In this document: in pieces, positions 1 to 6,618 of the stretch | Numbering within the stretch: position 1 is the first letter of the stretch | Layout: every line of letters starts with the position of its first letter | DNA from: an uncultured Collinsella sp. | Lineage (GTDB): Bacteria > Actinomycetota > Coriobacteriia > Coriobacteriales > Coriobacteriaceae | Length of the DNA stretch: 10,044 nt | Assembly: GCA_902494295.1 (NCBI GenBank) | Contig: CABUSL010000073.1 | Location: forward strand, 1-10,044 | Direction of reading: 5' to 3' | Program-made: the position numbers and the translations under genes | Notes under the pieces: model-generated | Told to the model about the DNA's origin: nothing | The model's input: only the letters and a program-made list of their open reading frames with translations | Database searches by the model: none

Positions 1-141
1 GCACGCCATCTTGTCGCTCAAACCGTCGCTCGCGTACAGAAGTACGCGTCGCTCCTCTTTCGCGTCAACCTGGGGCACTTCGAGGCTGCTCGCTGTCGAT
101 GCCAAAACATCGATGATTATTCTGGGACGGGGATTCAATAA
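1..141. other. Unresolved open stretch at the left edge
   Basis: Two opposed frames with the same codon boundaries are open to the window edge. On the plus strand 46 codons run from base 1 to a TAA at 139-141, which could be the 3' end of a gene convergent with the flippase. On the minus strand the frame opens after a TGA at 142-144, with a possible TTG start at 136-138, and reads plausible protein ending in VLLYASDGLSDKMAC at the edge, but no Shine-Dalgarno precedes the TTG. I do not recognise either product. The stretch also carries a 7-bp hairpin (31-37 with 42-48) and part of a 9-bp inverted repeat (113-121 with 137-145). Which strand codes, if either, needs sequence to the left. Confidence 0.3.
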
Positions 142-160
142 TCATTTGGCTGCTCGCTGG

Positions 161-285
161 CTAAGTGAGTAGACTTTTTTGGAAATGCCGAGCACCCAAC
201 ATATTTGCCTCAATAAAACCGCGGGTCACAGACTTGTGCTCTGTCGGTGTGGTCGGGGATTCGGTAAAAGTCTACTCACTTAGTT
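161..285. repeat. 125-bp element bounded by 18-bp perfect inverted repeats
   Basis: CTAAGTGAGTAGACTTTT at 161-178 is the exact reverse complement of 268-285. Inside these ends the next 16-18 bases still pair imperfectly (GCCGAGCAC side against the GTGGTCGGGG side), so the whole element can fold into one long hairpin. It sits in a gene-free gap beside the end of the flippase gene. It could be a bidirectional terminator, a REP or MITE-like repeat, or both. No target-site duplication is visible at its edges and it encodes no protein. Confidence 0.7.
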
Positions 286-364
286 TTGCGTGATGCATAT
301 TGTTCGCAACGAGACCCCAGCCGGGGCGATTCCATCGCAAATTCCGGTGACCGGGGGCAGCTAA
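286..364. other. Flippase 3' flank with short GC-rich hairpins
   Basis: This segment lies just downstream of the flippase stop codon. It has small stems: CCCC/GGGG (315-318 with 323-326) and GCGAT/ATCGC (326-330 with 334-338). Neither is followed by a U-run on the minus strand, so I do not call an intrinsic terminator. Termination may instead involve the long inverted repeat at 161-285. Confidence 0.4.
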
Positions 365-1945
365 TTAGGCTCCGTACGGGTTGCGGTCGCGCTCGATGCG
401 TTGGCGGATGTGGGCGTACTCGATAATCAACAGTACCAGCAGTAGGGCCATGATGGCTAGGTAGCTCACGACGGCGCCCATCAGGCCCAGCAGGTTGATT
501 AAGATCACTGGGAGCACCACACTCGCGGCAAAGCAGATCAGGTAGACCTTGGCGACGTCGCCGGCATGGCGCAGCACCGTGATGATGGCGTAGATAAAGT
601 CGATGGCCGCGGTGATGCCGCCGGCGACGACCATCAGCAGCGCCAGTGTGCGGTAGCGCTCGAAGTTGAGGCCGTACATATAGCTCATGAGGGGAATGCC
701 GGGACCGGCCATAAATGCGGCGCACACGCCGGTGATGACCACGATCAGCGCCATAACGGCAACAATAATCAGATCAAAGCGACGACGCTTGCGAGGATTA
801 GCCCAAATGCTCGACAAGCGCAGGAGCTGCGGTTTATAGACAAATCCAATGCTCAACAGAATAGCCTGAGCTGGAAAAAACAGGGCATTAAAGTACAGCT
901 GATATTTGTAGGCCAGTGTGCCTTCCATCACAAACTTGGGCATGCTCTCGATAAGATTGAACAGGAATAGCGCGCCAAAGAGCGGGGCGCAATGGACAAA
1001 CAGGTGGCCGACCTCGCGCAGACTCACGCGGCGCGATTTTTCGGTCTCGAGCAGGGCGAGCGGCGCGGTGACCAGCACGAGCGAGGCGATCGCGGCGATG
1101 CCCATGGCCATGGCCGCGATGGGCATGCTGCGCGTGAGGAACAGCGCCGCGCTGAAGACCGCGATGACGCCGACAGAGCGTAGCGTTTGGCTCATGCCGG
1201 CCAAGTAGAGCTTGTCTGCCTGCTGCAGGCGGCCTTCGTACACGTCGGCGACGCCGTCGATGACCTTATACAGGTAGACGCCCAGGCCGATCGTCGCCAT
1301 CTGCGCGTCATAGCCGCGGGCGCTGCTATACATGAGGCCGCAGCCTAGGGCGAGCGCTCCGCAAAGCCAACGATTGAGCTGGTAGGAGGCGAAGGACGTC
1401 TTTTCGTCGATGTCCGAGACCTGGAAATTGCGCACGCCGTAGTTGCACGCGATCATGATGAGCGTGCCGGTGACAAAGGCGATGGAGAATTTGCCTGCTT
1501 CTTCGGCGCCCACGAGCTGTGTGGACACGATGGTGAGCAGCGGAAACGCCAAACCCCACACGGCGGTGCCGAGGGTGTTCCAAAGATAGTCGCGACTGGT
1601 GGCGTGCTCCTCGTATTCCGCCTCCTGCATGGAGAAGCCGCCGCCGTAGACGGCGCCGAGCAGACGGTTCCACCAAGCGTTGACCATGCGGCGAACGGGG
1701 CCGGGCTCCCGATCGCGTTCGCGCCGGCGACGTGTGGCTTGGCTGCTATCGGGCCCGCCGGCGTTGCGCTGACTCAGCTCCTGGATGCGTGCGAGCTCTT
1801 CGGCCGTGTGGGAGGCCGGGAACAGGCCGTTCTCGATGCGACCGCCCTGGGCCTTCGCGGCGCCGTCTTTCGATGCGGCGGGGTTGGAGATGCCGTTGCG
1901 GCGGGCGATGGCGCGGCGAATGCTATCGAGGGGCGTGATGCTCAA
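365..1945 (-). CDS. Polysaccharide flippase-like polytopic membrane protein
   Basis: The 526-residue product has roughly twelve hydrophobic segments between residue 120 and the C-terminus, with the layout of MOP-superfamily polysaccharide flippases (Wzx/MATE-like fold), which move lipid-linked glycans across the cytoplasmic membrane. Assignment rests on length, membrane topology and general look (GAEEAGKFSIAF followed by a family-like NYGVRNFQVSD stretch); no catalytic motif exists to confirm it. The start is a TTG at 1943-1945, chosen because AGAAAGGA (plus 1953-1960) lies 7 nt upstream. A -10-like TATACT on the minus strand (plus 1974-1979) precedes it. Unusually, the first ~118 residues are hydrophilic, with an RRRRERDRE cluster near 72-80, presumably cytoplasmic. 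No glycosyltransferase neighbours are in the window, so the substrate is unknown. The gene diverges from lctP. Confidence 0.7.
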   Translation of the reverse strand: MSITPLDSIRRAIARRNGISNPAASKDGAAKAQGGRIENGLFPASHTAEELARIQELSQRNAGGPDSSQATRRRRERDREPGPVRRMVNAWWNRLLGAVYGGGFSMQEAEYEEHATSRDYLWNTLGTAVWGLAFPLLTIVSTQLVGAEEAGKFSIAFVTGTLIMIACNYGVRNFQVSDIDEKTSFASYQLNRWLCGALALGCGLMYSSARGYDAQMATIGLGVYLYKVIDGVADVYEGRLQQADKLYLAGMSQTLRSVGVIAVFSAALFLTRSMPIAAMAMGIAAIASLVLVTAPLALLETEKSRRVSLREVGHLFVHCAPLFGALFLFNLIESMPKFVMEGTLAYKYQLYFNALFFPAQAILLSIGFVYKPQLLRLSSIWANPRKRRRFDLIIVAVMALIVVITGVCAAFMAGPGIPLMSYMYGLNFERYRTLALLMVVAGGITAAIDFIYAIITVLRHAGDVAKVYLICFAASVVLPVILINLLGLMGAVVSYLAIMALLLVLLIIEYAHIRQRIERDRNPYGA

Positions 1946-1973
1946 AGCGGGGTCCTTTCTATTGCTGCGTTCT

Positions 1974-1979
1974 AGTATA
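1974..1979 (-). promoter_or_regulatory. -10 candidate for the flippase gene
   Basis: On the minus strand the hexamer reads TATACT and lies 29 nt before the TTG start, giving a short leader. No convincing -35 is found 16-18 nt upstream, so this is a weak call. Confidence 0.3.
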
Positions 1980-2004
1980 GACGCGGCGGTGTTCGCTCGT
2001 GTTT

Positions 2005-2027
2005 TTGAACAGGTTGTTCAATATATT
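2005..2027 (+). promoter_or_regulatory. Operator-like inverted repeat next to a -10 candidate for lctP
   Basis: TTGAAC and GTTCAA form perfect 6-bp arms around a 5-nt spacer (2005-2021). TATATT follows directly at 2022-2027 and matches a -10 box, so the palindrome would occupy the promoter spacer. The -35 position (1999-2004, GTGTTT) is poor. The site lies in the shared region between the divergent flippase and lctP genes and could affect both. No regulator gene is adjacent. Confidence 0.35.
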
Positions 2028-2091
2028 CGGCAGGCGGCAGCAATTTGTCGGTAAGCGTGCGGTATTCTGTTGAAGTTTTATGACCCCCCGA

Positions 2092-2107
2092 TGCCGCCCA
2101 CGCGGCA
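2092..2107 (+). promoter_or_regulatory. Hairpin just upstream of the lctP ribosome binding site
   Basis: TGCCGC (2092-2097) pairs with GCGGCA (2102-2107) around a CCAC loop. The stem ends three bases before AGGAG (2111-2115). It may influence ribosome access or mRNA stability; a chance GC-rich stem is possible. Confidence 0.4.
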
Positions 2108-2124
2108 CCAAGGAGCTTCTACCC

Positions 2125-3696
2125 ATGGACGTCGCCGCATTCTTACTGGCTCTTGTGCCGATTATTTGGCTGGTCGTGATGCTGCTGTGCTTTAAATGGC
2201 CAGCTTGGAAGGCCGCTATCGGATCGTTTGTCCTTTCGTGCTTGCTCGCCTTCGCATGGTGGCACCTGCCGGCAGCGCAGATCGCGACCGCCTCGCTCGA
2301 AGGCTTTTTGATGGCCCTGTGGCCCATCGTCCTGGTGATCATCGCCGCGGTATTCACGTATAACCTGTGCGTTCGCACGGGCGCCATGGACGTGATCGGC
2401 AGCATGATCACCTCCATCAGCAGCGACCGCCGTCTGCTGGCGCTGCTCGTGGCTTGGTGCTTCGGTGGCTTTATGGAGGGCATGGCCGGCTTCGGTACCG
2501 CTGTCGCCATTCCCGCCGGCATGCTCGCGGGCCTGGGCTTTGAGGCCGTGCCTGCCGTGCTCATCTGCCTGCTGGCCAACGGCGTGCCCACGCCCTACGG
2601 CTCCATCGGCATTCCCACGGTGTCCGTTGCCGACCTGGTGGGTTTGGATTCCCTTCACCTGGCGACCGTTCAGCTGGTGCAGCTCGCACCGTTCTTTGTG
2701 GTGATGCCGCTATTTATTGTGCTGGTTGCGGGCCGTGTTGCCGATGACCAGGGCAATGCCGCGAGTGTGGGCGAGCGCCTACACGGTGTTGCCGGCGTGG
2801 CGTTGCTCTCCGGCGTGTCGTTTGTCGGCGCGGCTTTGGTCGTTGCCATGTTTGTGGGTCCCGAGCTGGCCGTGGTCGTAGGATCTATCGTTTCGCTCGC
2901 GCTGACCGCCGCGCTTGCCATGCGTGCCGAGAAGTCCGGCCACTTGGATGCGCGCTTCCACATGAATATCGAGGCGGGGAAGAAGCTCACCGTTAAGTCG
3001 GCGCTTTCGGCCTGGTCGTGCTTCATCCTGATCTTTGTGTTGCTGCTGGGCACGTCTAACCTGGTACCCGCCGTGCATGCTGCGCTCGCGCCGTTTGCGA
3101 GCCACGTGCAGGTGTATTGCGGTGAGAATCCCGGTACGCTTACGTTTTCGTGGATCAACACGCCAGGTGTCTGGATTTTCCTGGCGGCGTTTGTCGGCGG
3201 CGCCATTCAGGGTGCTTCGCCGCGCATGATGGGCGAGGTGCTGGCCGCGACCGTCAAGCAGATGACGCCGACGTTTATCACCATGCTTTCGGTGCTGGGC
3301 TGCGCCAAGGTGATGGGCTATGCCGGCATGATTTCGTCGATCAGTGCGTTTTGCATTGCGGTCGCCGGCGGCCTGTACCCGATTCTGGCTCCGTGGATCG
3401 GTGCGGTCGGTGCGTTCGTGACCGGTTCGGGCACGTCCTCGGGCATGCTGTTTGGCCCCATTCAGAGCCAGGCTGCCACTGCGCTGGGTGTGAGCGACTA
3501 CTGGATGGTCGCGTTGAACGCCCTGGGCGTCGCCGCCGGTAAGATGATCTCTCCGCAGACGCTCGCGTTTGGTCTGGCTGCCGTCCACGTGCGCGGCAGG
3601 GATGCCGAGCTCCTAGGCGCCGTGCTGCCCTACGCTGCCGGCATGCTGGTCCTGATGAGCGCCATAGCCATGCTCGGCCAAAACCTGCCGCTGTAG
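2125..3696 (+). CDS. lctP: L-lactate permease (LctP family)
   Basis: The 523-residue product is a secondary transporter of the lactate permease family (LctP, Pfam Lactate_perm), which imports L-lactate, and in some members D-lactate or glycolate, with protons. Family hallmarks are visible: GGFMEGMAGFGTAVAIPA at 114-131, ANGVPTPYGSIGIPT at 151-165, FVTGSGTSSGMLFGPIQ at 431-447 and GKMISPQ at 472-478, set among about a dozen membrane segments. Length is normal (family about 520-560). An in-frame ATG at 2080 exists, but the start at 2125 is preferred because AGGAG lies 9 nt upstream and the hydrophobic N-terminus MDVAAFLLALVPIIW follows at once. No lactate dehydrogenase gene is in the window. 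The neighbouring pckA would fit use of lactate carbon (inference). Transport direction and exact substrate cannot be read from sequence. Confidence 0.93.
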   Translation: MDVAAFLLALVPIIWLVVMLLCFKWPAWKAAIGSFVLSCLLAFAWWHLPAAQIATASLEGFLMALWPIVLVIIAAVFTYNLCVRTGAMDVIGSMITSISSDRRLLALLVAWCFGGFMEGMAGFGTAVAIPAGMLAGLGFEAVPAVLICLLANGVPTPYGSIGIPTVSVADLVGLDSLHLATVQLVQLAPFFVVMPLFIVLVAGRVADDQGNAASVGERLHGVAGVALLSGVSFVGAALVVAMFVGPELAVVVGSIVSLALTAALAMRAEKSGHLDARFHMNIEAGKKLTVKSALSAWSCFILIFVLLLGTSNLVPAVHAALAPFASHVQVYCGENPGTLTFSWINTPGVWIFLAAFVGGAIQGASPRMMGEVLAATVKQMTPTFITMLSVLGCAKVMGYAGMISSISAFCIAVAGGLYPILAPWIGAVGAFVTGSGTSSGMLFGPIQSQAATALGVSDYWMVALNALGVAAGKMISPQTLAFGLAAVHVRGRDAELLGAVLPYAAGMLVLMSAIAMLGQNLPL

Positions 3697-3697
3697 T

Positions 3698-3832
3698 CGG
3701 CACTTAGGGACGTTCTTTATGTGCCGGCACTTTGGGAACGTCCCTAAGTGCCGGCATCCGGGGACACTCCTTGAGTGTTACCTGTTCAAGAACGTCTCCA
3801 AAGACTAGTCGTTTAAGAACGTCCCCAATGAC
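3698..3832. repeat. 27-bp tandem repeat array, five units
   Basis: Units begin at 3698, 3725, 3752, 3779 and 3806. The first three start CGGCA and resemble each other. The last two match at 21 of 27 positions and share AAGAACGTC with CCAA and GAC. Units one and two also form an 18-bp perfect inverted repeat (3698-3715 with 3736-3753) around a loop holding the palindrome GTGCCGGCAC. The array begins two bases after the lctP stop. No U-run follows the big stem. Since 27 is a multiple of three, a minus-strand frame (3704-3913) reads a 9-residue repeat such as VFGDVLEQV, but that frame has no ribosome binding site. Confidence 0.8.
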
Positions 3833-3884
3833 TAGGCCGCTTGCCTGTGATTTTTGACCGTTGGGCGGGCTTGCCGCCCTTGCC

Positions 3885-3900
3885 GCAAAAACGTTTTTGC
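3885..3900. promoter_or_regulatory. Perfect 16-bp palindrome, LacI-family operator type, ahead of pckA
   Basis: GCAAAAACGTTTTTGC is a perfect 16-bp palindrome with a central CG, the general form of LacI/GalR-family operators (for example the PurR site ACGCAAACGTTTGCGT and CcpA-type cre sites). It lies 75 nt before the pckA start. A GC hairpin (GGGCGG/CCGCCC, 3864-3880) precedes it and a second inverted repeat (CTTTAC/GTAAAG, 3918-3933) follows. Sugar-dependent control of pckA is a reasonable inference; no LacI-family gene is in the window. Confidence 0.5.
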
Positions 3901-3930
3901 ATATCGGGTACAACGGGCTTTACGTGAGTA

Positions 3931-3970
3931 AAGTGCGCGCCGCGTCCACGTGTCGCGCTTTTAAAGGAGG
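3931..3970 (+). promoter_or_regulatory. pckA leader hairpin and strong Shine-Dalgarno
   Basis: AAGTGCGCG and CGCGCTTTT can pair with one bulged base, forming a stem around a loop that includes CACGTG. AAAGGAGG (3963-3970) follows immediately, only 4 nt from the ATG. The tight spacing and adjacent stem could tune translation. Confidence 0.4.
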
Positions 3971-3974
3971 CCCC

Positions 3975-5645
3975 ATGCCTGGTGTTACCCCTGCAGAAGT
4001 TCTGTCCAACTTTGGCATTACGCTGGTCGAAGATCCCGCCGAGAATCAACCCCGCCTGCTGGTGGACCTGCCGGCAGCCGAGCTCGTCGAGCACGCCATC
4101 CGCCGCAACGAAGGCCGTATGGCCTCCAACGGCGCACTCGTGATCGAGACGGGGGAGCGTACCGGACGTTCGCCCAACGACGGCTTTATCGTTGACACCC
4201 CCGATGTCCACGACAAGATTGCCTGGGGCGCCGTCAACCGCCCGCTGTCTGTCGAGAGCTACGAGGCCATCAAATCCGGCATCGTCGACTATCTCAACGA
4301 GCGCGACGTGTTCGTCACCCGCGGTATGGCCGGTGCCGACCGCAACCATACGCGTCGCCTGCTTGTCGCCTGCGAGCGTGCCAGCCAGGCGCTCTTTATT
4401 AAGCAGATGCTCGCCCGCCCGCTTGCCCGCGAAATCGCACGCACCGGCGAGCCGGACTTCTGCGTGCTCGCCGCGCCGGGCTACCAGTGCGATCCCGCCA
4501 TCAAGGGCCTCAACTCCAGCGCCGCCGTGGTCATCAACTTCCAGGAGCGCGTGATTTTGGTCGCGGGCACCGGCTACTCCGGCGAGATTAAAAAGTCCAT
4601 CTTCAGCGTCATGAATTACCTGCTGCCCGTCGAGGACGACGTGCTGCCCATGCATTGCTCGGCCAGCATGGATCCCGTCACGCACGAGACCGCGTTGTTC
4701 TTTGGCCTGTCGGGCACCGGCAAGACCACGCTTTCGGCCAACCCCACGCGCCTGCTGATCGGCGATGACGAGCACGGTTGGTCCGACATGGGCATCTTCA
4801 ACATCGAGGGCGGCTGCTACGCCAAGTGCGAGGGCTTGGACGCGTTCCACGAGCCCGAGATCTTCAATGCCGTTCGCTTTGGCGCCATCTGCGAAAACGT
4901 GGTGCTCGACGAGGGCCGCAAGCCCAATTACGATGATATTTCGATCACGCACAACACGCGCGTGGCCTATCCCGTCGAGCACATTCCCAACGCGTGGACC
5001 AAGGGCATGGGCACTACTCCGAGCGTCGTGCTGTTTTTGACCTGCGACGCCTTTGGCGTGCTGCCGCCCATCTCACGCCTGACGGCCGATGCTGCTATGT
5101 ATCACTTTGTAACGGGTTTTACGGCCAAGATCCCCGGCACCGAGGTCGGCGTCACCGAGCCCACGCCCACGTTCTCCTCGCTGTTTGGCGAGCCGTTTAT
5201 GCCGCTCGACCCCATGGTCTACGCTAAGATGCTCGGCGAGCGCATCGCCGACGGCCGCACGCGCGTCTATCTGGTCAACACCGGCTGGATTGGCGGCGGC
5301 TACGGCGTGGGTCATCGCATCGAGCTGGCCTACACGCGCTCGCTGGTCGCTCGCGCCCTCGACGGTACCATCGAGGACAGCGAGTTTGTGCACGACGACA
5401 TCTTTAATGTCGACATTCCCACTACGTGCCACGGTGTGCCCGACGGTATCCTGGTGCCGCGCCAGTACTGGCACAGCACTGCGCGCTACGACGAGGCCGC
5501 GCACAACCTGGCGGTGATGTTCGAGGAGAACTTCGAGAAGAAGTACTCGCACCTGCCCGAGTCCGTCAAAACCGCCGGCCCGCACGCCCAGGTGCCCGCC
5601 GAGGCCCGTCATCGCGGCCGCGGCTTGCTGGGACTCCGCCACTAG
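3975..5645 (+). CDS. pckA: Phosphoenolpyruvate carboxykinase (ATP)
   Basis: The cytosolic enzyme (EC 4.1.1.49) interconverts oxaloacetate + ATP and PEP + CO2 + ADP. The 556-residue product carries the ATP-type signatures: TGRSPND at 63-69, the P-loop GLSGTGKTT at 244-252 with Lys250, the metal and kinase-2 motif GDDEHGWSD at 263-271, and NTGWIGGGYGVGHRIEL near 435-451. The ATG at 3975 is chosen over an upstream in-frame start because AAAGGAGG directly precedes it and the protein then aligns in length with the family (about 540). The C-terminus has a short basic tail (PAEARHRGRGLLGLRH) after the usual end around TAGP. In anaerobes the enzyme may run either toward PEP (growth on lactate) or toward oxaloacetate with ATP gain; the sequence does not decide. 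A palindromic operator candidate lies upstream and a repeat hairpin downstream. Confidence 0.97.
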   Translation: MPGVTPAEVLSNFGITLVEDPAENQPRLLVDLPAAELVEHAIRRNEGRMASNGALVIETGERTGRSPNDGFIVDTPDVHDKIAWGAVNRPLSVESYEAIKSGIVDYLNERDVFVTRGMAGADRNHTRRLLVACERASQALFIKQMLARPLAREIARTGEPDFCVLAAPGYQCDPAIKGLNSSAAVVINFQERVILVAGTGYSGEIKKSIFSVMNYLLPVEDDVLPMHCSASMDPVTHETALFFGLSGTGKTTLSANPTRLLIGDDEHGWSDMGIFNIEGGCYAKCEGLDAFHEPEIFNAVRFGAICENVVLDEGRKPNYDDISITHNTRVAYPVEHIPNAWTKGMGTTPSVVLFLTCDAFGVLPPISRLTADAAMYHFVTGFTAKIPGTEVGVTEPTPTFSSLFGEPFMPLDPMVYAKMLGERIADGRTRVYLVNTGWIGGGYGVGHRIELAYTRSLVARALDGTIEDSEFVHDDIFNVDIPTTCHGVPDGILVPRQYWHSTARYDEAAHNLAVMFEENFEKKYSHLPESVKTAGPHAQVPAEARHRGRGLLGLRH

Positions 5646-5664
5646 CGTCGCCGCGAGTCCATAT

Positions 5665-5701
5665 CCACCACAAAGGGGACAGGCACCTTTGTGGTGGTTT
5701 T
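5665..5701 (+). repeat. GGACAG-loop hairpin, copy 1, possible pckA terminator
   Basis: CCACCACAAAGG (5665-5676) pairs perfectly with CCTTTGTGGTGG (5686-5697) around the 9-nt loop GGACAGGCA, followed by TTTT. It lies 19 bases after the pckA stop. The form fits an intrinsic terminator, but near-identical stems and a conserved loop recur three more times in this window, so it belongs to a dispersed repeat family. Confidence 0.85.
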
Positions 5702-5728
5702 GCTTGGGCGGATGACTCAGGTTACAAT
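5700..5728 (+). promoter_or_regulatory. Promoter candidate for the B3/4 gene
   Basis: TTGCTT (5700-5705) and TACAAT (5723-5728) are separated by 17 nt. The -10 matches 5 of 6 consensus bases; the -35 is partial and overlaps the T-tract of the preceding hairpin. The predicted start gives a leader of about 138 nt. Confidence 0.45.
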
Positions 5729-5742
5729 ACGCCTGACATATC

Positions 5743-5852
5743 GCCCCCTTCTCCGGATGGGGGCAGCGTAAGCGCTCTTGTGGCGGCACCGTAGGACTTT
5801 GAAGGTGGCCGCTGTGAGGGCGCTTTTTGTTTAGGCGCCCGGGCTCGGGCGC
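5743..5852 (+). promoter_or_regulatory. Structured leader with terminator-like hairpin (attenuator candidate)
   Basis: Three stems stand in series. GCCCCC/GGGGGC (5743-5748 with 5759-5764) comes first. A long stem of about 20 pairs with several G-U pairs and one bulge follows (5771-5790 with 5804-5824), ending in TTTTT. GCGCCCG/CGGGCGC (5835-5841 with 5846-5852) lies just before the ribosome binding site. AGCG at 5765-5768 could pair with 5773-5776 and compete with the long stem. GGCGGCACCG (5782-5791) resembles the T-box core GGGTGGNACCGCG with one change in the first ten bases, but there is too little leader for a normal T-box Stem I. Confidence 0.5.
5771..5828 (+). terminator. Intrinsic terminator-like hairpin inside the B3/4 leader
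   Basis: The stem 5771-5790 with 5804-5824 has a 13-nt loop and a five-U tail. It sits 44 nt before the B3/4 start codon, so it would stop transcription before the gene unless an alternative fold or factor allows read-through. Confidence 0.6.
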
Positions 5853-5872
5853 ACGCTATGAAGGGAGAGCAT

Positions 5873-6592
5873 ATGAAGAGCTTTGTTGCCGAGAATTCGT
5901 TTTGGGAGCTGTTTCCACAGGCGGCTATCGGCGTCGTGGTCGTAAAGGGCATGAAGCCCGCGGCTCAGATTCCCCAGGAGGACGTGGATGCGATCGCCGC
6001 GCTGCTCGACCGCGCCAACATCGATGCGGAGCGTCACCTGACGAGCGATACCATCAGCGAGAACGCGCCGGTTAAGGCATGGCGCGAGGCGTATCGCCTG
6101 TTCAAGACCAAGAAGGGCGCGCGTTGCTCAGTTGAGAACCTGCTCAAGCGCGTGCTCAAAGGCAAGCCGGTCGGCCACATCACACCGGCGGTGGATATCT
6201 ACAATACGATTTCGTTGACTTATGCGTTGCCCGTTGGCGGTGAAGATTTGCATGCTATTGAGGGCAATCTGCGCCTGGCGGTGACCGACGGCGGCGACGC
6301 GTTCTTGCCACTTGGCGAGGAGGCAGATGATCCGACGCTGCCCGGTGAGCTTGCCTATATCGATGATGCGGGCGCCGTGTGCCGCTGCTGGAACTGGCGC
6401 GACGGCGTGAGAACGGCCCTGTCCGACGATTCGGCCGATGCGTTCCTGGCGATTGAGTGTGTAGAGACCGAGCGGATGGGGGATTGCCAGGCTGCCATCG
6501 ATCGCTTGGCCGAGCTGCTCGAGCGCTATCTGGGAGCGACGGTTGTCGTTAAGACGCTTGTGACCCGCGACAATCCCTGCGTGGAGTTGTAG
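5873..6592 (+). CDS. B3/4 domain protein (PheRS beta-subunit-like editing domain)
   Basis: The 239-residue soluble protein is a stand-alone B3/4 domain, the fold that in the phenylalanyl-tRNA synthetase beta subunit holds the editing site for mischarged Tyr-tRNA-Phe. Family-like segments are SVENLLKRVLKGKPVGHI (86-103), PAVDIYNTISLTYALPVGG (105-123), the acidic turn around GNLRLAVTDGGDAFLPLG (131-148) and PGELAYIDDAGAVCRCWNWR (157-176). Length is normal for these small proteins (about 220-240). The start at 5873 follows AAGGGAG with 5-6 nt spacing; an ATG at 5858 lies upstream of that site. No tRNA ligase domain is attached. Its true substrate is not established for the family, and trans-editing is a hypothesis. 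The gene lies between two repeat hairpins and behind an attenuator-like leader. Confidence 0.88.
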   Translation: MKSFVAENSFWELFPQAAIGVVVVKGMKPAAQIPQEDVDAIAALLDRANIDAERHLTSDTISENAPVKAWREAYRLFKTKKGARCSVENLLKRVLKGKPVGHITPAVDIYNTISLTYALPVGGEDLHAIEGNLRLAVTDGGDAFLPLGEEADDPTLPGELAYIDDAGAVCRCWNWRDGVRTALSDDSADAFLAIECVETERMGDCQAAIDRLAELLERYLGATVVVKTLVTRDNPCVEL

Positions 6593-6618
6593 CTGTGCCT
6601 AGAACCTATTGATGCCCC

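Noticed and set aside
1959..2591. 210-codon minus-strand frame over the start of lctP
   Set aside because: Shadow of lctP running through the divergent promoter region.
2779..3588. 269-codon frame antisense to lctP
   Set aside because: Low-complexity Arg/His/Gly-rich shadow of a clearly real gene.
3704..3913. 69-codon minus-strand frame across the 27-bp array
   Set aside because: TTG start without a Shine-Dalgarno, and its content is explained by the DNA repeats; kept only as an observation.
3813..4982. 389-codon frame antisense to pckA
   Set aside because: Long only because of GC-rich codon bias in pckA; no family look and no ribosome site.
5723..5764. TPP riboswitch 3' half (CCGGAT...GCGTAAG resemblance)
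   Set aside because: The CTGAGA half is absent and the product is unrelated to thiamine.
5771..5824. Classical T-box riboswitch
   Set aside because: Only a near-match to the core; no room for Stem I and specifier loop after the promoter candidate.
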